DNA from: Roseomonas genomospecies 6
GTDB lineage: Bacteria; Pseudomonadota; Alphaproteobacteria; Azospirillales; Azospirillaceae
Assembly: GCF_008365375.1 (NCBI RefSeq)
Contig: NZ_QOKW01000023.1
Coordinates: 41,185 to 105,184 of the forward strand
Direction: 5' to 3'
Length of the DNA stretch: 64,000 nt
The translations under genes and the position numbers were made by a program. Positions 53,555-63,567 of the stretch are shown here, piece after piece; the first letter of the stretch is position 1; every line of letters starts with the position of its first letter. The notes below the pieces were generated by a model, which saw only the letters and a list, made by a program, of their open reading frames with translations, made no database searches and was not told the origin of the DNA.

Positions 53555-56500
53555 ATGGCTCTCAGGGCCGAACAGCTCAAGGACGAGCTGACCGAAGAGG
53601 TCGTGCGGCAGGTTCGCGAGCGGCTGGGCCGCAGCCGCGCCGCCCCGGCGGAGCGCTTCGTACGGCAGTTCTACGACAACGTCCCGCCCGACGACATCAT
53701 CCAGGCTCCGGCGGAGCAGCTCTACGGCGCTTCGCTCGCCATGTGGCAATGGGGCCAGCAGCGCGAGGCGCCGGAGCGGGCCAAGGTCCGGGTCTACAAC
53801 CCCCGCGTCGAGGAGCATGGCTGGCAATCCCACCGCACGGTGGTGGAGATCGTCAACGACGACATGCCGTTCCTGGTCGACTCGGTGACGGCGGAGCTGA
53901 ACCGCCAGGGGCTGACCGTCCATCTGGTCATCCACCCCGTGGTCCGGGTGAGGCGCGACGCGGACGGCCAGCTCGTGGAGCTGTACGAATCCGCGGCGGC
54001 CCCCACCGACGCCGCGCCCGAATCCTTCATGCATGTGGAGGTCGGCGCGGTCACCGGCGCCGCCGCGCTGGACCAGGCCCGCGAAGGGCTGGAGCGCGTG
54101 CTGGCCGACGTGCGCGCCGCCGTGGCCGACTGGCGCGCCATGCGCCGGCAGGTGCGCGCCGCCATCGCGGAGGCCGACGCCGCCCGCGCCGCCGTCCCGG
54201 CCCTGATCCCGGACGACGAGGTGGACGAGGCCAAGGCCTTCCTCGCCTGGGCCGACGACGACCATTTCACCTTCCTCGGCTACCGCGAATACCGGTTCGA
54301 GAGCGGCGCCGACGGGGCGGACTCCTCGCTGGGGCTGGTCGCCGGCAGCGGGCTGGGCATCCTGCGCGACGACTCGGTCACCGTCTTCGACGGGCTGCGC
54401 AACTACGCCACCCTGCCGCCGGACGTGCGCGACTTCCTGCGCAACCCGCGTGTCCTGATGGTGACCAAGGGCAACCGCCCCTCCCCCGTCCACCGCTCCG
54501 TCCCGATGGACGCCATCCTCATCAAGCGCTTCGACGCGGAGGGGCGGATCGTCGGCGAGCGGCTGGTGGCGGGCCTCTTCACCTCGGTCGCCTACAACCG
54601 CAGCCCGCGCGAGATCCCCTATCTCCGCCGCAAGGTCGCGGAGGTGATGGATCTGGCCGGCTTCGACCCGCAGGGCCATGACGGCAAGGCGCTTCTGCAC
54701 ATCCTGGAGACCTACCCGCGCGACGAGCTGTTCCAGATCCAGGTGCCGGAGCTGCTGGACATCGCGGTCGGCATCCTGCACCTGCAGGAACGGCAGCGGC
54801 TGGCCCTGTTCGTGCGCAAGGACCCGTTCGAGCGCTTCGCGTCCTGCCTCGTCTACGTGCCGCGCGACCGCTACGACACCACGCTGCGGCGGCGAATCCA
54901 ATCCATCCTGGAGGCCGCCTACGACGGCACCTGCTCCGGCTTCACCACGCAGTTGACCGAAAGCGTGCTGGCCCGCCTGCATTTCATCATAAGGACGGAG
55001 CCGGGCCGCGTGCCCGCCGTGGACCCCACCGAACTGGAGGCGCGGCTGGTCCAGGCGTCGCGCGGCTGGGACGACCATCTGCGCGACGCGCTGGTGGACG
55101 CCCATGGCGAGGAGCAGGGACGCGCGCTGTTCCGCCGCTACGCCGACGCCTTCCCCACCGCCTACCGCGAGCAGTTCAACGCGGAGGCCGCCGTCTTCGA
55201 CATCGACCGCATCGAGAAGACGATGGCCCAGGGCACGCTGGGCATCAACCTCTACCGCCCGCTGGAGGCCGAAGGGGACGAGCTACACGTCAAGATCTAC
55301 CACGAAGGCCACCCGGTGCCGCTGTCCGACGTGCTGCCCATGCTGGAGCACATGGACCTGAAGGTGATCACCGAATCGCCCTTCGAGATCGCCGTCGCCG
55401 GCCACGCCGCTCCGGTGTGGATTCACGACTTCACCGCGCGCTCCCAGAACGGCCTGCCCATCGACTGCGCCATGGTGAAGGAGAAGTTCCAGGACGCCTT
55501 CGCCGCCGTCTGGGACGGGCGGATGGAGGATGACGGCTTCAACCGCCTCGTGCTCCGCGCCGGCCTGACCGCGCGGGAGGTGACGGTGCTGCGCGCCTAC
55601 GCCAAGTATCTGCGCCAGGCCCGCATCCCCTATGGGCAGGACGTGGTGGAAAGCACGCTGGCCGGCCATCCGGCCATCGCCCGCAAGCTGACCGCCCTGT
55701 TCCACAGCCGCTTCGACCCGGCCCGGCGCCCGCAGAACGATCCCGGCCTCGCGGCGGAGATCGAGCGCGCGCTGGACGGGGTGAGGAACCTGGACGAGGA
55801 CCGCATCCTGCGGCGCTTCCTGAACCTGATGTGCAACACGCTGCGCACCAACGCCTATCAGAACGGGGTGGACGGGCGGCCCAAGACCTACATCTCCTTC
55901 AAGATCGACAGCCGGCACATCGACGACCTGCCCCTCCCCCGCCCGATGGTCGAGGTGTTCGTCTACAGCCCGCGGATGGAGGGCGTGCATCTGCGCGGCG
56001 GCAAGGTGGCGCGCGGCGGCATCCGCTGGTCCGACCGGCGTGAGGATTTCCGCACGGAGATCCTGGGGCTGATGAAGGCCCAGATGGTCAAGAACACCGT
56101 CATCGTGCCGGTGGGCTCCAAGGGCGGCTTCGTGGTGAAGCGCCCGCCGCCCCCGTCCGCCGGGCGCGAGGCGGCGCTGGCCGAGGGCATCGAGTGCTAC
56201 AAGACGCTGATGCGCGGCCTTCTGGACGTCACCGACAATCTGGACGCCCAGGGGGCCGTGGTTCCGCCGCCGGAGGTGGTGCGGCATGATGGGGACGATC
56301 CCTATCTGGTGGTCGCCGCCGACAAGGGCACGGCGACCTTCTCCGACATCGCCAACTCCGTCTCCATCGACTACGGCTTTTGGCTGGGCGACGCCTTCGC
56401 GTCGGGCGGCTCCGCCGGCTACGACCACAAGAAGATGGGCATCACCGCCCGCGGCGCCTGGGAATCGGTGAAGCGCCATTTCCGCGAACTGGGGCACGAC

Positions 56501-58411
56501 ACCCAGACGCAGGACTTCACCGTCGTCGGCGTCGGCGACATGTCGGGCGACGTGTTCGGCAACGGGATGCTGCTGTCGAAGCACATCCGCCTGCTCGCCG
56601 CCTTCGACCACCGGCACATCTTCGTCGATCCCGACCCGGACGCCGCGCGGAGCTGGGAGGAGCGACGGCGCCTGTTCGACCTGCCCCGCTCCTCCTGGGC
56701 GGATTACGACGCCTCGCTGCTGTCGGCGGGCGGGCGCATCTTCGACCGTTCCGCCAAGTCGCTGGAACTGACGCCGGAAATCCGCCAGCGCTTCGCCATC
56801 GCGAAGGACCACGTCACCCCGCAGGAGTTGATGCAGACCCTGCTGAAGGCGGAGGTGGACCTGCTGTGGTTCGGCGGCATCGGCACCTACCTGAAGGCAT
56901 CGGAGGAGACCAACGCGGAGGTCGGCGACAAGGCCAACGACGCGCTGCGCATCGACGGGCGCGACGTGCGGGCCAAGGTGATCGGCGAGGGCGCCAACCT
57001 GGGCGTCACCCAGCGCGGCCGCATCGAGGCGGCACAGCACGGGGTGCGGTTGAACACCGACGCCATCGACAATTCGGCGGGCGTGGACACCTCCGACCAT
57101 GAGGTGAACATCAAGATCCTGCTGAACGACGTGGTGGCGCGCGGCGACATGACGCTGAAGCAGCGCGACCAGTTGCTGTCCGCCATGACGGACGAGGTGG
57201 CCGGGCTGGTGCTGGCCGACAACTATCTGCAGGGTCAGGCCCTGACCGTCGCCCGCGCCCTGGGTCCGGACGCTCTGGAGGCGCAGGCGCGGCTGATCCG
57301 CTCGCTGGAGAAGGCGGGCCGGCTGAACCGCGCCATCGAGTATCTGCCCGACGAGGAGGAACTGTCCGCCCGCATGGCCGACCGCGAGGGGCTGACCCGG
57401 CCCGAGCTGGCGGTGCTGCTGGCCTACGCCAAGATCACGCTGTACGACGATCTTCTGGCGTCGGACCTGCCGGACGATCCCTTCATGGCCGACGACCTCA
57501 CCCGCTACTTCCCCAAGCCGCTGCGCAAGACCCACGCGGAGGCGGTGGGGCGGCACCGGCTGCGGCGGGAGATCGTCGCGACCAGCGTCACCAACAGCCT
57601 CGTCAACCGCACCGGCCCGACCTTCGTCAAGGAGATGATGGAGAAGACCGGCATGGGGCCGGCGGACGTCGCCCGCGCCTACGCCATCGTGCGCGACGCC
57701 TTCGGCCTGCGGTCGCTGTGGACGGGGATCGAGGATCTGGACACCATTGTCCCGGCCTCGCTCCAGACCGCCATGATCCTGGAGACGGTGCGCCTGATGG
57801 AGCGCGCCGCCGCCTGGTTCCTGGCGAGCTGCCAGCAGCCGCTGGACATCGCCCGCGAGACCGACGCCTTCCGCCCCGGCATCGAAGCGCTTCTGGCCGG
57901 GCTGGACAAGGTGCTGGACGCCGAGGAGACGGCCCGCCTGACCGCCCGCGTCGCCTCCTACCAGGAGCAGGGCGTTCCCGCCGATCTGGCCCGCCGCATG
58001 GCGGCGCTGCCGGTGCTGGCCGCCGCCCCCGACCTCGTCCGCATCGCCGGGCGCACCGGTCGGGACGTGGCGGACGTCGCCGCCGTGTACTTCATGCTGG
58101 GCCGCCGCTTCGGCCTGGAATGGCTGCGCGACAAGGCCGCGACGGCGAAGGCGGAGAACCACTGGCAGAAGCAGGCGATCACCGCCCTGGTGGACGACCT
58201 GTTCGCCCACCAGACCGCGCTGACCACCCGCGTGCTGGAGGCGGTGGACCAGTTGCCCGCGGAGGCCCCCGTGGACGCCTGGATCGCCCACCGCCGTCCG
58301 GTGGTGGAACGGGTGGAGCAGCTCCTGTCCGAGCTTCGCACCCAGCCCAACGTCGATCTGTCGATGCTGGCGGTGGCGAACCGGCAGCTCCGCGGCCTGA
58401 CGGCGGGGTAA
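53555..58411 (+). CDS. gdhB: NAD-specific glutamate dehydrogenase (large, L-GDH type)
   Basis: A 1,618-residue enzyme of the ~180-kDa class that converts glutamate to 2-oxoglutarate and ammonium with NAD. N-terminal part has FLVDSVTAELNRQGLTVHL (ACT-like region), later VARGGIRWSDRREDFRTEILGLMKAQMVKN (split: GGIRWSDRREDFRTE, LMKAQMVKNTVIVP), catalytic VGSKGGFVVKR, and NAD-binding GVGDMSGDVFGNGML. GGAAGGATTGG precedes ATG 53555; the frame is open upstream but antisense to the HD-GYP gene. Length matches alpha- and gammaproteobacterial homologues. A hairpin follows the stop. Confidence 0.95.
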   Translation: MALRAEQLKDELTEEVVRQVRERLGRSRAAPAERFVRQFYDNVPPDDIIQAPAEQLYGASLAMWQWGQQREAPERAKVRVYNPRVEEHGWQSHRTVVEIVNDDMPFLVDSVTAELNRQGLTVHLVIHPVVRVRRDADGQLVELYESAAAPTDAAPESFMHVEVGAVTGAAALDQAREGLERVLADVRAAVADWRAMRRQVRAAIAEADAARAAVPALIPDDEVDEAKAFLAWADDDHFTFLGYREYRFESGADGADSSLGLVAGSGLGILRDDSVTVFDGLRNYATLPPDVRDFLRNPRVLMVTKGNRPSPVHRSVPMDAILIKRFDAEGRIVGERLVAGLFTSVAYNRSPREIPYLRRKVAEVMDLAGFDPQGHDGKALLHILETYPRDELFQIQVPELLDIAVGILHLQERQRLALFVRKDPFERFASCLVYVPRDRYDTTLRRRIQSILEAAYDGTCSGFTTQLTESVLARLHFIIRTEPGRVPAVDPTELEARLVQASRGWDDHLRDALVDAHGEEQGRALFRRYADAFPTAYREQFNAEAAVFDIDRIEKTMAQGTLGINLYRPLEAEGDELHVKIYHEGHPVPLSDVLPMLEHMDLKVITESPFEIAVAGHAAPVWIHDFTARSQNGLPIDCAMVKEKFQDAFAAVWDGRMEDDGFNRLVLRAGLTAREVTVLRAYAKYLRQARIPYGQDVVESTLAGHPAIARKLTALFHSRFDPARRPQNDPGLAAEIERALDGVRNLDEDRILRRFLNLMCNTLRTNAYQNGVDGRPKTYISFKIDSRHIDDLPLPRPMVEVFVYSPRMEGVHLRGGKVARGGIRWSDRREDFRTEILGLMKAQMVKNTVIVPVGSKGGFVVKRPPPPSAGREAALAEGIECYKTLMRGLLDVTDNLDAQGAVVPPPEVVRHDGDDPYLVVAADKGTATFSDIANSVSIDYGFWLGDAFASGGSAGYDHKKMGITARGAWESVKRHFRELGHDTQTQDFTVVGVGDMSGDVFGNGMLLSKHIRLLAAFDHRHIFVDPDPDAARSWEERRRLFDLPRSSWADYDASLLSAGGRIFDRSAKSLELTPEIRQRFAIAKDHVTPQELMQTLLKAEVDLLWFGGIGTYLKASEETNAEVGDKANDALRIDGRDVRAKVIGEGANLGVTQRGRIEAAQHGVRLNTDAIDNSAGVDTSDHEVNIKILLNDVVARGDMTLKQRDQLLSAMTDEVAGLVLADNYLQGQALTVARALGPDALEAQARLIRSLEKAGRLNRAIEYLPDEEELSARMADREGLTRPELAVLLAYAKITLYDDLLASDLPDDPFMADDLTRYFPKPLRKTHAEAVGRHRLRREIVATSVTNSLVNRTGPTFVKEMMEKTGMGPADVARAYAIVRDAFGLRSLWTGIEDLDTIVPASLQTAMILETVRLMERAAAWFLASCQQPLDIARETDAFRPGIEALLAGLDKVLDAEETARLTARVASYQEQGVPADLARRMAALPVLAAAPDLVRIAGRTGRDVADVAAVYFMLGRRFGLEWLRDKAATAKAENHWQKQAITALVDDLFAHQTALTTRVLEAVDQLPAEAPVDAWIAHRRPVVERVEQLLSELRTQPNVDLSMLAVANRQLRGLTAG

Positions 58412-58434
58412 GGGGCGGGTTCAGGAGCCTGAAG

Positions 58435-58475
58435 CCCTCTTCCGGCCCCCTTCGGGCGGGTCCGGAAGAGGGTTT
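58435..58475 (+). terminator. Hairpin after glutamate dehydrogenase
   Basis: CCCTCTTCCGG and CCGGAAGAGGG form a perfect 11-bp stem with a ~19-base loop that can itself pair (CCC/GGG). Only TTT follows, so termination may be partial. Confidence 0.6.
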
Positions 58476-58549
58476 CCCATGCGTTCGGCCCGTTTTCCGG
58501 CTATGGTGCGGCAATTCCAAGGATTTCCCGCCGACCCGGAGCCTCCGCG

Positions 58550-60187
58550 ATGACCGACACCCAGCAGCCGACCCTGCACGACGCCATCCGCCTGCTGCGG
58601 GCGAACGATCTGGGCGGGGCGGAGGCGGCCTGCCGGGCGATGCTGGCGGCGGACCCGCACAACGCTCAGGTTCTGCACCTGCTGGGGGTCGTCGCCGCCC
58701 ACACCGGCCATCCCGACGATGCGCTGGACCTCTTCGTCCGCGCCATCGCGGAGGACGGCAGGGACCCGTCCTTTCACAACAGCCGTGGCAGCCTGCTCTT
58801 CCAGCTCGGCCGCGCGGCGGAGGCGGAGGAGGCGTTCCGCGCCGGCATCGCCCTCAACGACCGCCTGCCGGAGCTTCACGGCAATCTGGGCAACGCGCTG
58901 AAGGCGCTGGCCCGGTTGGAGGAGGCCGAGGCCGCTTTCCGCGCCGCGCTGGCCCTGCGCGGCGACGCGCCGGAGATGCACAATTTCCGCGGCACCACGC
59001 TGCGCGAGTTGGGCCGGCTGGACGAGGCGGAGGCCGCCTTCCGCGCCGCGCTGGAATTGGCGCCGGAGTATCTGGAGGCCCGCTACAACCTCGCCGAGGC
59101 GCTGAGCACGCGCGGCGCGCTGGAGGAGGCGGAGGAGGCGTTCCGCGTGGTGATCGCGGCGGCGCCCCGCTTCGTCCCCGCCCATGTCGGTCTGGCCCAC
59201 ACGCTGCAGAGCCTCGACCGCGCCAACGAGGCGGTGGAAGCCATCGAGGCCGCCCGCGCCATCGCACCCGACCATCCGCTGGTCCAGTTCACCCGCCGGC
59301 TGATCTATTCCAACGCGGTGCCCGGTTGGCATCTGCCCATGATTAACGATGTCGAGCGCAACGACGCCTACGAGGCGGCGCTGAAGCGCGCGGTGACTCC
59401 GGACTCGCTGGTTCTGGAGATCGGCACCGGATCGGGCATCGTCGCCATGATGGCGGCCCGCGCCGGTGCGCGGAAGGTGGTGACCTGCGAGGTGAACCCG
59501 ATCCTGGCCCGCGTCGCCCGGGAAACCGTCGCCAACAACGGCTACGCCGACCGCATCGACGTGGTGCCAAAGCTGTCCACCCGCCTGTCGGTCGGCGAGG
59601 GCGGCGACCTGCCGGAGAAGGCCGACGTCTTCGTGTCGGAACTCATCAACATCGGCATGCTGGCGCCGCGCATGCTGTCGGTTCTTCAGCACGCGCGCAC
59701 CCATCTGGTGAAGCCCGGCGGCGCGATCATCCCGCGCGCCTCCACCGTCTACGCCATGCTGGTGGAGACTCCGGAGCTGGCCCGCATCAACCCGGTGAAG
59801 ACCGTCGGCGGCTTCGACATGTCGACGTTCGACGTGTTCCGCTCTCCCGGCTATCAGCAGATCGACCTGGGCGCCGACCCCCACACGCCGCTGTCGGCCC
59901 CCTTCACCGCGCTGGATTTCGACTTCACCCGCAACATGCCCGAGGAGGGCACGCGCGAGATCGCCGTGGAAATCACGGCGGAGGGCACCTGCCACGGCGT
60001 GGCCTTCTGGTTCGACCTGTATATGGACGAGGAGGTCACCTACCGTTCCGAAAGCCGGGCGCGGACGAACCACTGGAAGCAGGCGATGACCTATCTGGAC
60101 ACGCCGATCCGCGTGCGCCCCGGCGACCGCCTGACCATCGTCGCCCGCTACGACAACAACCAGATTTCGTTCGGCATCGGCGGTTGA
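58550..60187 (+). CDS. TPR protein fused to a PRMT-like methyltransferase
   Basis: A 545-residue protein. Residues about 1-245 are TPR repeats (AHTGHPDDALDLF, LGRLDEAEAAFRAAL, ALEEAEEAFRVV). Residues about 270-545 are a SAM-dependent methyltransferase: VLEIGTGSGIVAMMAARAGA (motif I) and EVNPILARVARETV, then ADVFVSELINIGMLA followed by LVKPGGAIIPRASTVYAML, which resembles the post-I/double-E region and HLxPGxxxxP of PRMT7/PRMT9-type protein arginine methyltransferases. PRMT9 also joins TPR and PRMT parts. Substrate unknown. It starts about 140 bases after GDH and ends before the CRISPR leader region. Confidence 0.8.
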   Translation: MTDTQQPTLHDAIRLLRANDLGGAEAACRAMLAADPHNAQVLHLLGVVAAHTGHPDDALDLFVRAIAEDGRDPSFHNSRGSLLFQLGRAAEAEEAFRAGIALNDRLPELHGNLGNALKALARLEEAEAAFRAALALRGDAPEMHNFRGTTLRELGRLDEAEAAFRAALELAPEYLEARYNLAEALSTRGALEEAEEAFRVVIAAAPRFVPAHVGLAHTLQSLDRANEAVEAIEAARAIAPDHPLVQFTRRLIYSNAVPGWHLPMINDVERNDAYEAALKRAVTPDSLVLEIGTGSGIVAMMAARAGARKVVTCEVNPILARVARETVANNGYADRIDVVPKLSTRLSVGEGGDLPEKADVFVSELINIGMLAPRMLSVLQHARTHLVKPGGAIIPRASTVYAMLVETPELARINPVKTVGGFDMSTFDVFRSPGYQQIDLGADPHTPLSAPFTALDFDFTRNMPEEGTREIAVEITAEGTCHGVAFWFDLYMDEEVTYRSESRARTNHWKQAMTYLDTPIRVRPGDRLTIVARYDNNQISFGIGG

Positions 60188-60437
60188 GAGGGGTCAAGGA
60201 AAGACAACCCGCCCCACGGATGCTATGATCCCTCCACTGCCGCCATCGTTGCGAGCGGTCCGGTGCATGCGAAAAGCCGGGACCCGCTCGCAAGATGGAA
60301 ACCGTTGATATCGCTGGGTTCTTGGACATCGTGAAGAACGGAACCGGTACGGTTGGAACGCCAATCCGCGCAGAATCACGGACCGCTCGAATCCGTCGCT
60401 GTTTTTCCTGGTTGTTCAAAAGGGTAGAAGCTACCCT
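60188..60437 (+). other. CRISPR leader-side region
   Basis: About 250 bases between the TPR-methyltransferase stop and the first repeat. The long stem-loop at 60243-60298 is in the first half. The last ~50 bases before the array are T/A-richer (GTTTTTCCTGGTTGTTCAAA). Position opposite the degenerate end repeat marks it as the leader side. Confidence 0.6.
60243..60298. other. Long stem-loop ahead of the CRISPR leader
   Basis: CCATC, TTGCGAGCGG and TCC on the left pair with GGA, CCGCTCGCAA and GATGG on the right, giving about 18 bp interrupted by two single-base bulges. No T-run follows, so it is not a standard terminator. Confidence 0.65.
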
Positions 60438-61822
60438 GTCTTCCCGGGCAGAAATGCCCGGGCCTCATTGAAGCTCATGTCAGTCTCCCGTTTTCCAGTC
60501 GGCGCGTAATAGGGTCTTCCCGGGCAGAAATGCCCGGGCCTCATTGAAGCGGTTTTCGACAGCGCCTTGCGGTCGGAGCGGCCGGGTCTTCCCGGGCAGA
60601 AATGCCCGGGCCTCATTGAAGCTTGAGCAGGGAACTTGGGCTGGAGACGATCACCGCCGTCTTCCCGGGCAGAAATGCCCGGGCCTCATTGAAGCCTCAT
60701 AGCCCCTGCGCCTTCTTCTGCACGTAGCGTTTCCAGGTCTTCCCGGGCAGAAATGCCCGGGCCTCATTGAAGCTTGCCGTTCTCGTAGGTGGTCGGGTCC
60801 ACGGCGAAATCGTCTTCCCGGGCAGAAATGCCCGGGCCTCATTGAAGCGGCGTTACCAATTTGGTAGGTCCCGAACGGTTCCCCCGTCTTCCCGGGCAGA
60901 AATGCCCGGGCCTCATTGAAGCGGAACCAGCACTATCCGGTCGATAACGGTATACGCGTCTTCCCGGGCAGAAATGCCCGGGCCTCATTGAAGCAAGAGT
61001 CCACAACCCTTCTTCCCCTTCCGGGGGTTAAGCTGGTCTTCCCGGGCAGAAATGCCCGGGCCTCATTGAAGCCTGAGGCCGTCCAGGGAGCCAAGGACGC
61101 CGTGGACGAGTCTTCCCGGGCAGAAATGCCCGGGCCTCATTGAAGCTCGCATTTCGCGACCGACCCGGCGGCAGCACAGCCGCGTGTCTTCCCGGGCAGA
61201 AATGCCCGGGCCTCATTGAAGCGCGGTTGGGATGCCCTCCGCCTGCATGGTCGGCGCGAGTGTCTTCCCGGGCAGAAATGCCCGGGCCTCATTGAAGCCG
61301 CCGTCTCCCCAACTTCCTGCGGCTCCGGAAAGTCGGTCTTCCCGGGCAGAAATGCCCGGGCCTCATTGAAGCACACCCTCTCCGGGTGAATCCATCGCTT
61401 CCCTGATCAGCTCGTCTTCCCGGGCAGAAATGCCCGGGCCTCATTGAAGCTTCATGTCCGCGGCGAACTGCTTGGCGAACCACGCGGCCTGTCTTCCCGG
61501 GCAGAAATGCCCGGGCCTCATTGAAGCATCGCGTCGGACGCCCTGCCAGGACTCCACCCGGAGTCTTCCCGGGCAGAAATGCCCGGGCCTCATTGAAGCA
61601 CCCAGATCGAGGTGAATTCCAGCGACAGCACCTTGTCTTCCCGGGCAGAAATGCCCGGGCCTCATTGAAGCCTGCTGACGCAGTCGGCCGGGCTGTTGAC
61701 GATCTGCGGCGTCTTCCCGGGCAGAAATGCCCGGGCCTCATTGAAGCGCCGATGAACCCAACCACCCCACCGCCATCGACCCGTCGTCTTCCCGGGCAGA
61801 AATGCCCGGGCCTCCCTTCATA
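60438..61822 (+). CRISPR. CRISPR array, 19 repeats of 37 bp, 18 spacers
   Basis: Repeat begins GTCTTCCCGGGCAGAAATGC and ends GGCCTCATTGAAGC. Its centre, CCCGGGCA-GAAA-TGCCCGGG, forms an 8-bp hairpin with a GAAA loop. Repeats start at 60438, 60514, 60586, 60659, 60737, 60812, 60886, 60958, 61036, 61110, 61186, 61262, 61336, 61414, 61491, 61563, 61635, 61711 and 61786. Spacers are 35-41 bases and all look different. The final copy (61786) is degenerate after about base 29, so the leader is on the left and transcription runs on the plus strand. No cas gene is in the window; the subtype is not assigned. Confidence 0.98.
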
Positions 61823-61936
61823 TGTGTCGGAAATGCCTCGTCCTGGTCGAGGTGCGCCATACCAGTGGAAGGGCGATGGCGTTGGTTTCCCCTCCTTCCT
61901 GGGGTAAGGTGATCGGCGCCGGCCTGGAGATGCCTC

Positions 61937-62167
61937 ATGAGCACCGAAGAGAATTCCGCCCCTCCCAACACCGCCGTTGCCCTTCCGGAACCCAACCTGT
62001 CGGACCTCGAACGGCAAAAGGCGGAAATCGAGGCGATCCAGGCGCAGATGATGCAATTGCATGCCCGGGTCGGCCAAAGGCTGGATGAACGGCGGACCAC
62101 CATCGACCTGACCCCGGCCGACCTGACCCCGGCCCGCCCCGACGCGATCCCGCCAACCGCCGAATAA
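61937..62167 (+). CDS. Small coiled-coil hypothetical protein
   Basis: A 76-residue protein of unknown family. Central residues NLSDLERQKAEIEAIQAQMMQLHARVGQRLDERR (seen in parts: LERQKAEIEAIQAQM) form one amphipathic helix. The tail contains a 15-base tandem duplication encoding DLTPADLTPA. GGAGA lies about eight bases before ATG 61937. It ends eight bases before the MFS gene, so it may be cotranscribed with it. Confidence 0.6.
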   Translation: MSTEENSAPPNTAVALPEPNLSDLERQKAEIEAIQAQMMQLHARVGQRLDERRTTIDLTPADLTPARPDAIPPTAE

Positions 62168-62175
62168 TCCGACCG

Positions 62176-63486
62176 ATGCCCCCCGCCAACGACACGCCCA
62201 GCCGGCGCGCCGTCGCGTCCTGGTGCCTCTACGACTGGGCGAACTCGTCGTACAACACCATCGTCACGACCTTCATCTTCTCCGTCTATTTCGCCCGCGG
62301 CGTGGTCGGGGACGAGGTGGCAGGGGCCTCGCGCTGGAGCGCCGCGCTGACCGTCGCCGGGCTGCTGATCGCCCTGCTCAGCCCCGTGCTGGGCGCCGTC
62401 GCCGACCGGACGGGGCGCCGCAAGCCCTGGATGGCTCTGTTCACCGGCCTGACCGTGCTGTTCTGCGCCGCCCTGTGGTGGGTGAAGCCCGATCCGTCCC
62501 ACGCGCTGTTCGCCCTGGTTTGCGTGGTCATCGGCACCGTCGCCTTCGAACTGGCGAACGTCTTCTACAACGCCAGCCTGACCGCGCTGGCGCCGCCGCG
62601 GATGCTGGGGCGGATTTCCGGCTGGGGTTGGGGGGTCGGCTATTTCGGGGGGCTGGCCTGTCTGGTGGTCGCGCTGTTCGTCTTCGTGCAGTCCCCCACC
62701 CCGCTGTTCGGCCTTCTGGACACGGGGGAGCAGGCGCCGGTCCGCGCCACGGCCCTGCTGGCCGCCGCCTGGTATGGGCTGTTCGCCCTGCCCTTCTTCC
62801 TGTTCGTGCCCGACGTGCCGGCGACCGGGCTGGGCATCCGGCAGGCCGCGCGGGAGGGCCTGGCGACGCTGCGCCGGACGCTGGCGGAGACGCGCAAGCA
62901 CCGCAACACGCTGCGCTTCCTGATCGCCAGCGCGATCTACCGCGACGGCATCAACACCATCACGGCCTTCGGCGGCATCTTCGCCGCCCATGCCTTCGGC
63001 ATGAGCTTCGAGGAGATCCTGATCTTCGCCATCGCGCTGAACGTGGTGGCGGGCGTCGGGGCCATCGGTTTCGCCTGGGTGGATGACCGGGCGGGGGCCA
63101 AGCCGACCATCCTCATCAGCCTGATCGGACTGACCGCCTTCGGCGTGCCGCTGCTTCTGGCGACCGACAAGCTGTGGTTCTGGGTGCTGGCGCTGGGGCT
63201 CGGCGCCTTCTTCGGGCCGGCGCAGGCGGCGGGGCGGTCGATGATGGCGCGGCTGGCCCCACCGGGCATGGCCGGGGAGATGTTCGGGCTCTACAGCCTG
63301 ACCGGGCGCATGGCCGGCTTCGTCGGACCGCTGGCCTTCGGCCTCGCCACCCACCTGTTCGACAGCCAGCGGGCGGGCATGGCGAGCGTTGTGGCTTTCT
63401 TCGTGATCGGTTTTGGTATTATGCTGTCGGTTCGGGAGCCGGCACCGGGCGATGCGAATACGGTGCGACAGTCCGCCGCGGCATGA
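62176..63486 (+). CDS. MFS transporter, UMF1/Atg22 family
   Basis: A 436-residue transporter with about twelve hydrophobic segments. The signature SWCLYDWANSSYNTIVTTFIFSVYFA (split: WCLYDWANSSYNTI) near the start and RRKPWMALFTGL after TM2-3 identify the UMF1 family, related to Atg22 vacuolar amino-acid exporters. Further marks are NVFYNASLTALAPPRMLGRISGWGWGVGY (split: FYNASLTALAPP, RISGWGWGVGYFGG). Substrate unknown. A small unknown gene follows after about 80 bases. Confidence 0.93.
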   Translation: MPPANDTPSRRAVASWCLYDWANSSYNTIVTTFIFSVYFARGVVGDEVAGASRWSAALTVAGLLIALLSPVLGAVADRTGRRKPWMALFTGLTVLFCAALWWVKPDPSHALFALVCVVIGTVAFELANVFYNASLTALAPPRMLGRISGWGWGVGYFGGLACLVVALFVFVQSPTPLFGLLDTGEQAPVRATALLAAAWYGLFALPFFLFVPDVPATGLGIRQAAREGLATLRRTLAETRKHRNTLRFLIASAIYRDGINTITAFGGIFAAHAFGMSFEEILIFAIALNVVAGVGAIGFAWVDDRAGAKPTILISLIGLTAFGVPLLLATDKLWFWVLALGLGAFFGPAQAAGRSMMARLAPPGMAGEMFGLYSLTGRMAGFVGPLAFGLATHLFDSQRAGMASVVAFFVIGFGIMLSVREPAPGDANTVRQSAAA

Positions 63487-63567
63487 CGGCGGATTCGACT
63501 GGCGGAAGCTGCTAACTTGCCTTTTGCTGCGACGCACAACGAACTTGGCGCGGAGGGCGGAACGGAC

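Noticed and set aside
60431..62077. Several minus-strand ORFs with repeated MRPGHFCPGR peptides
   Set aside because: They are six-frame translations of the CRISPR repeats; the periodic 75-bp spacing and variable linkers are the spacers.
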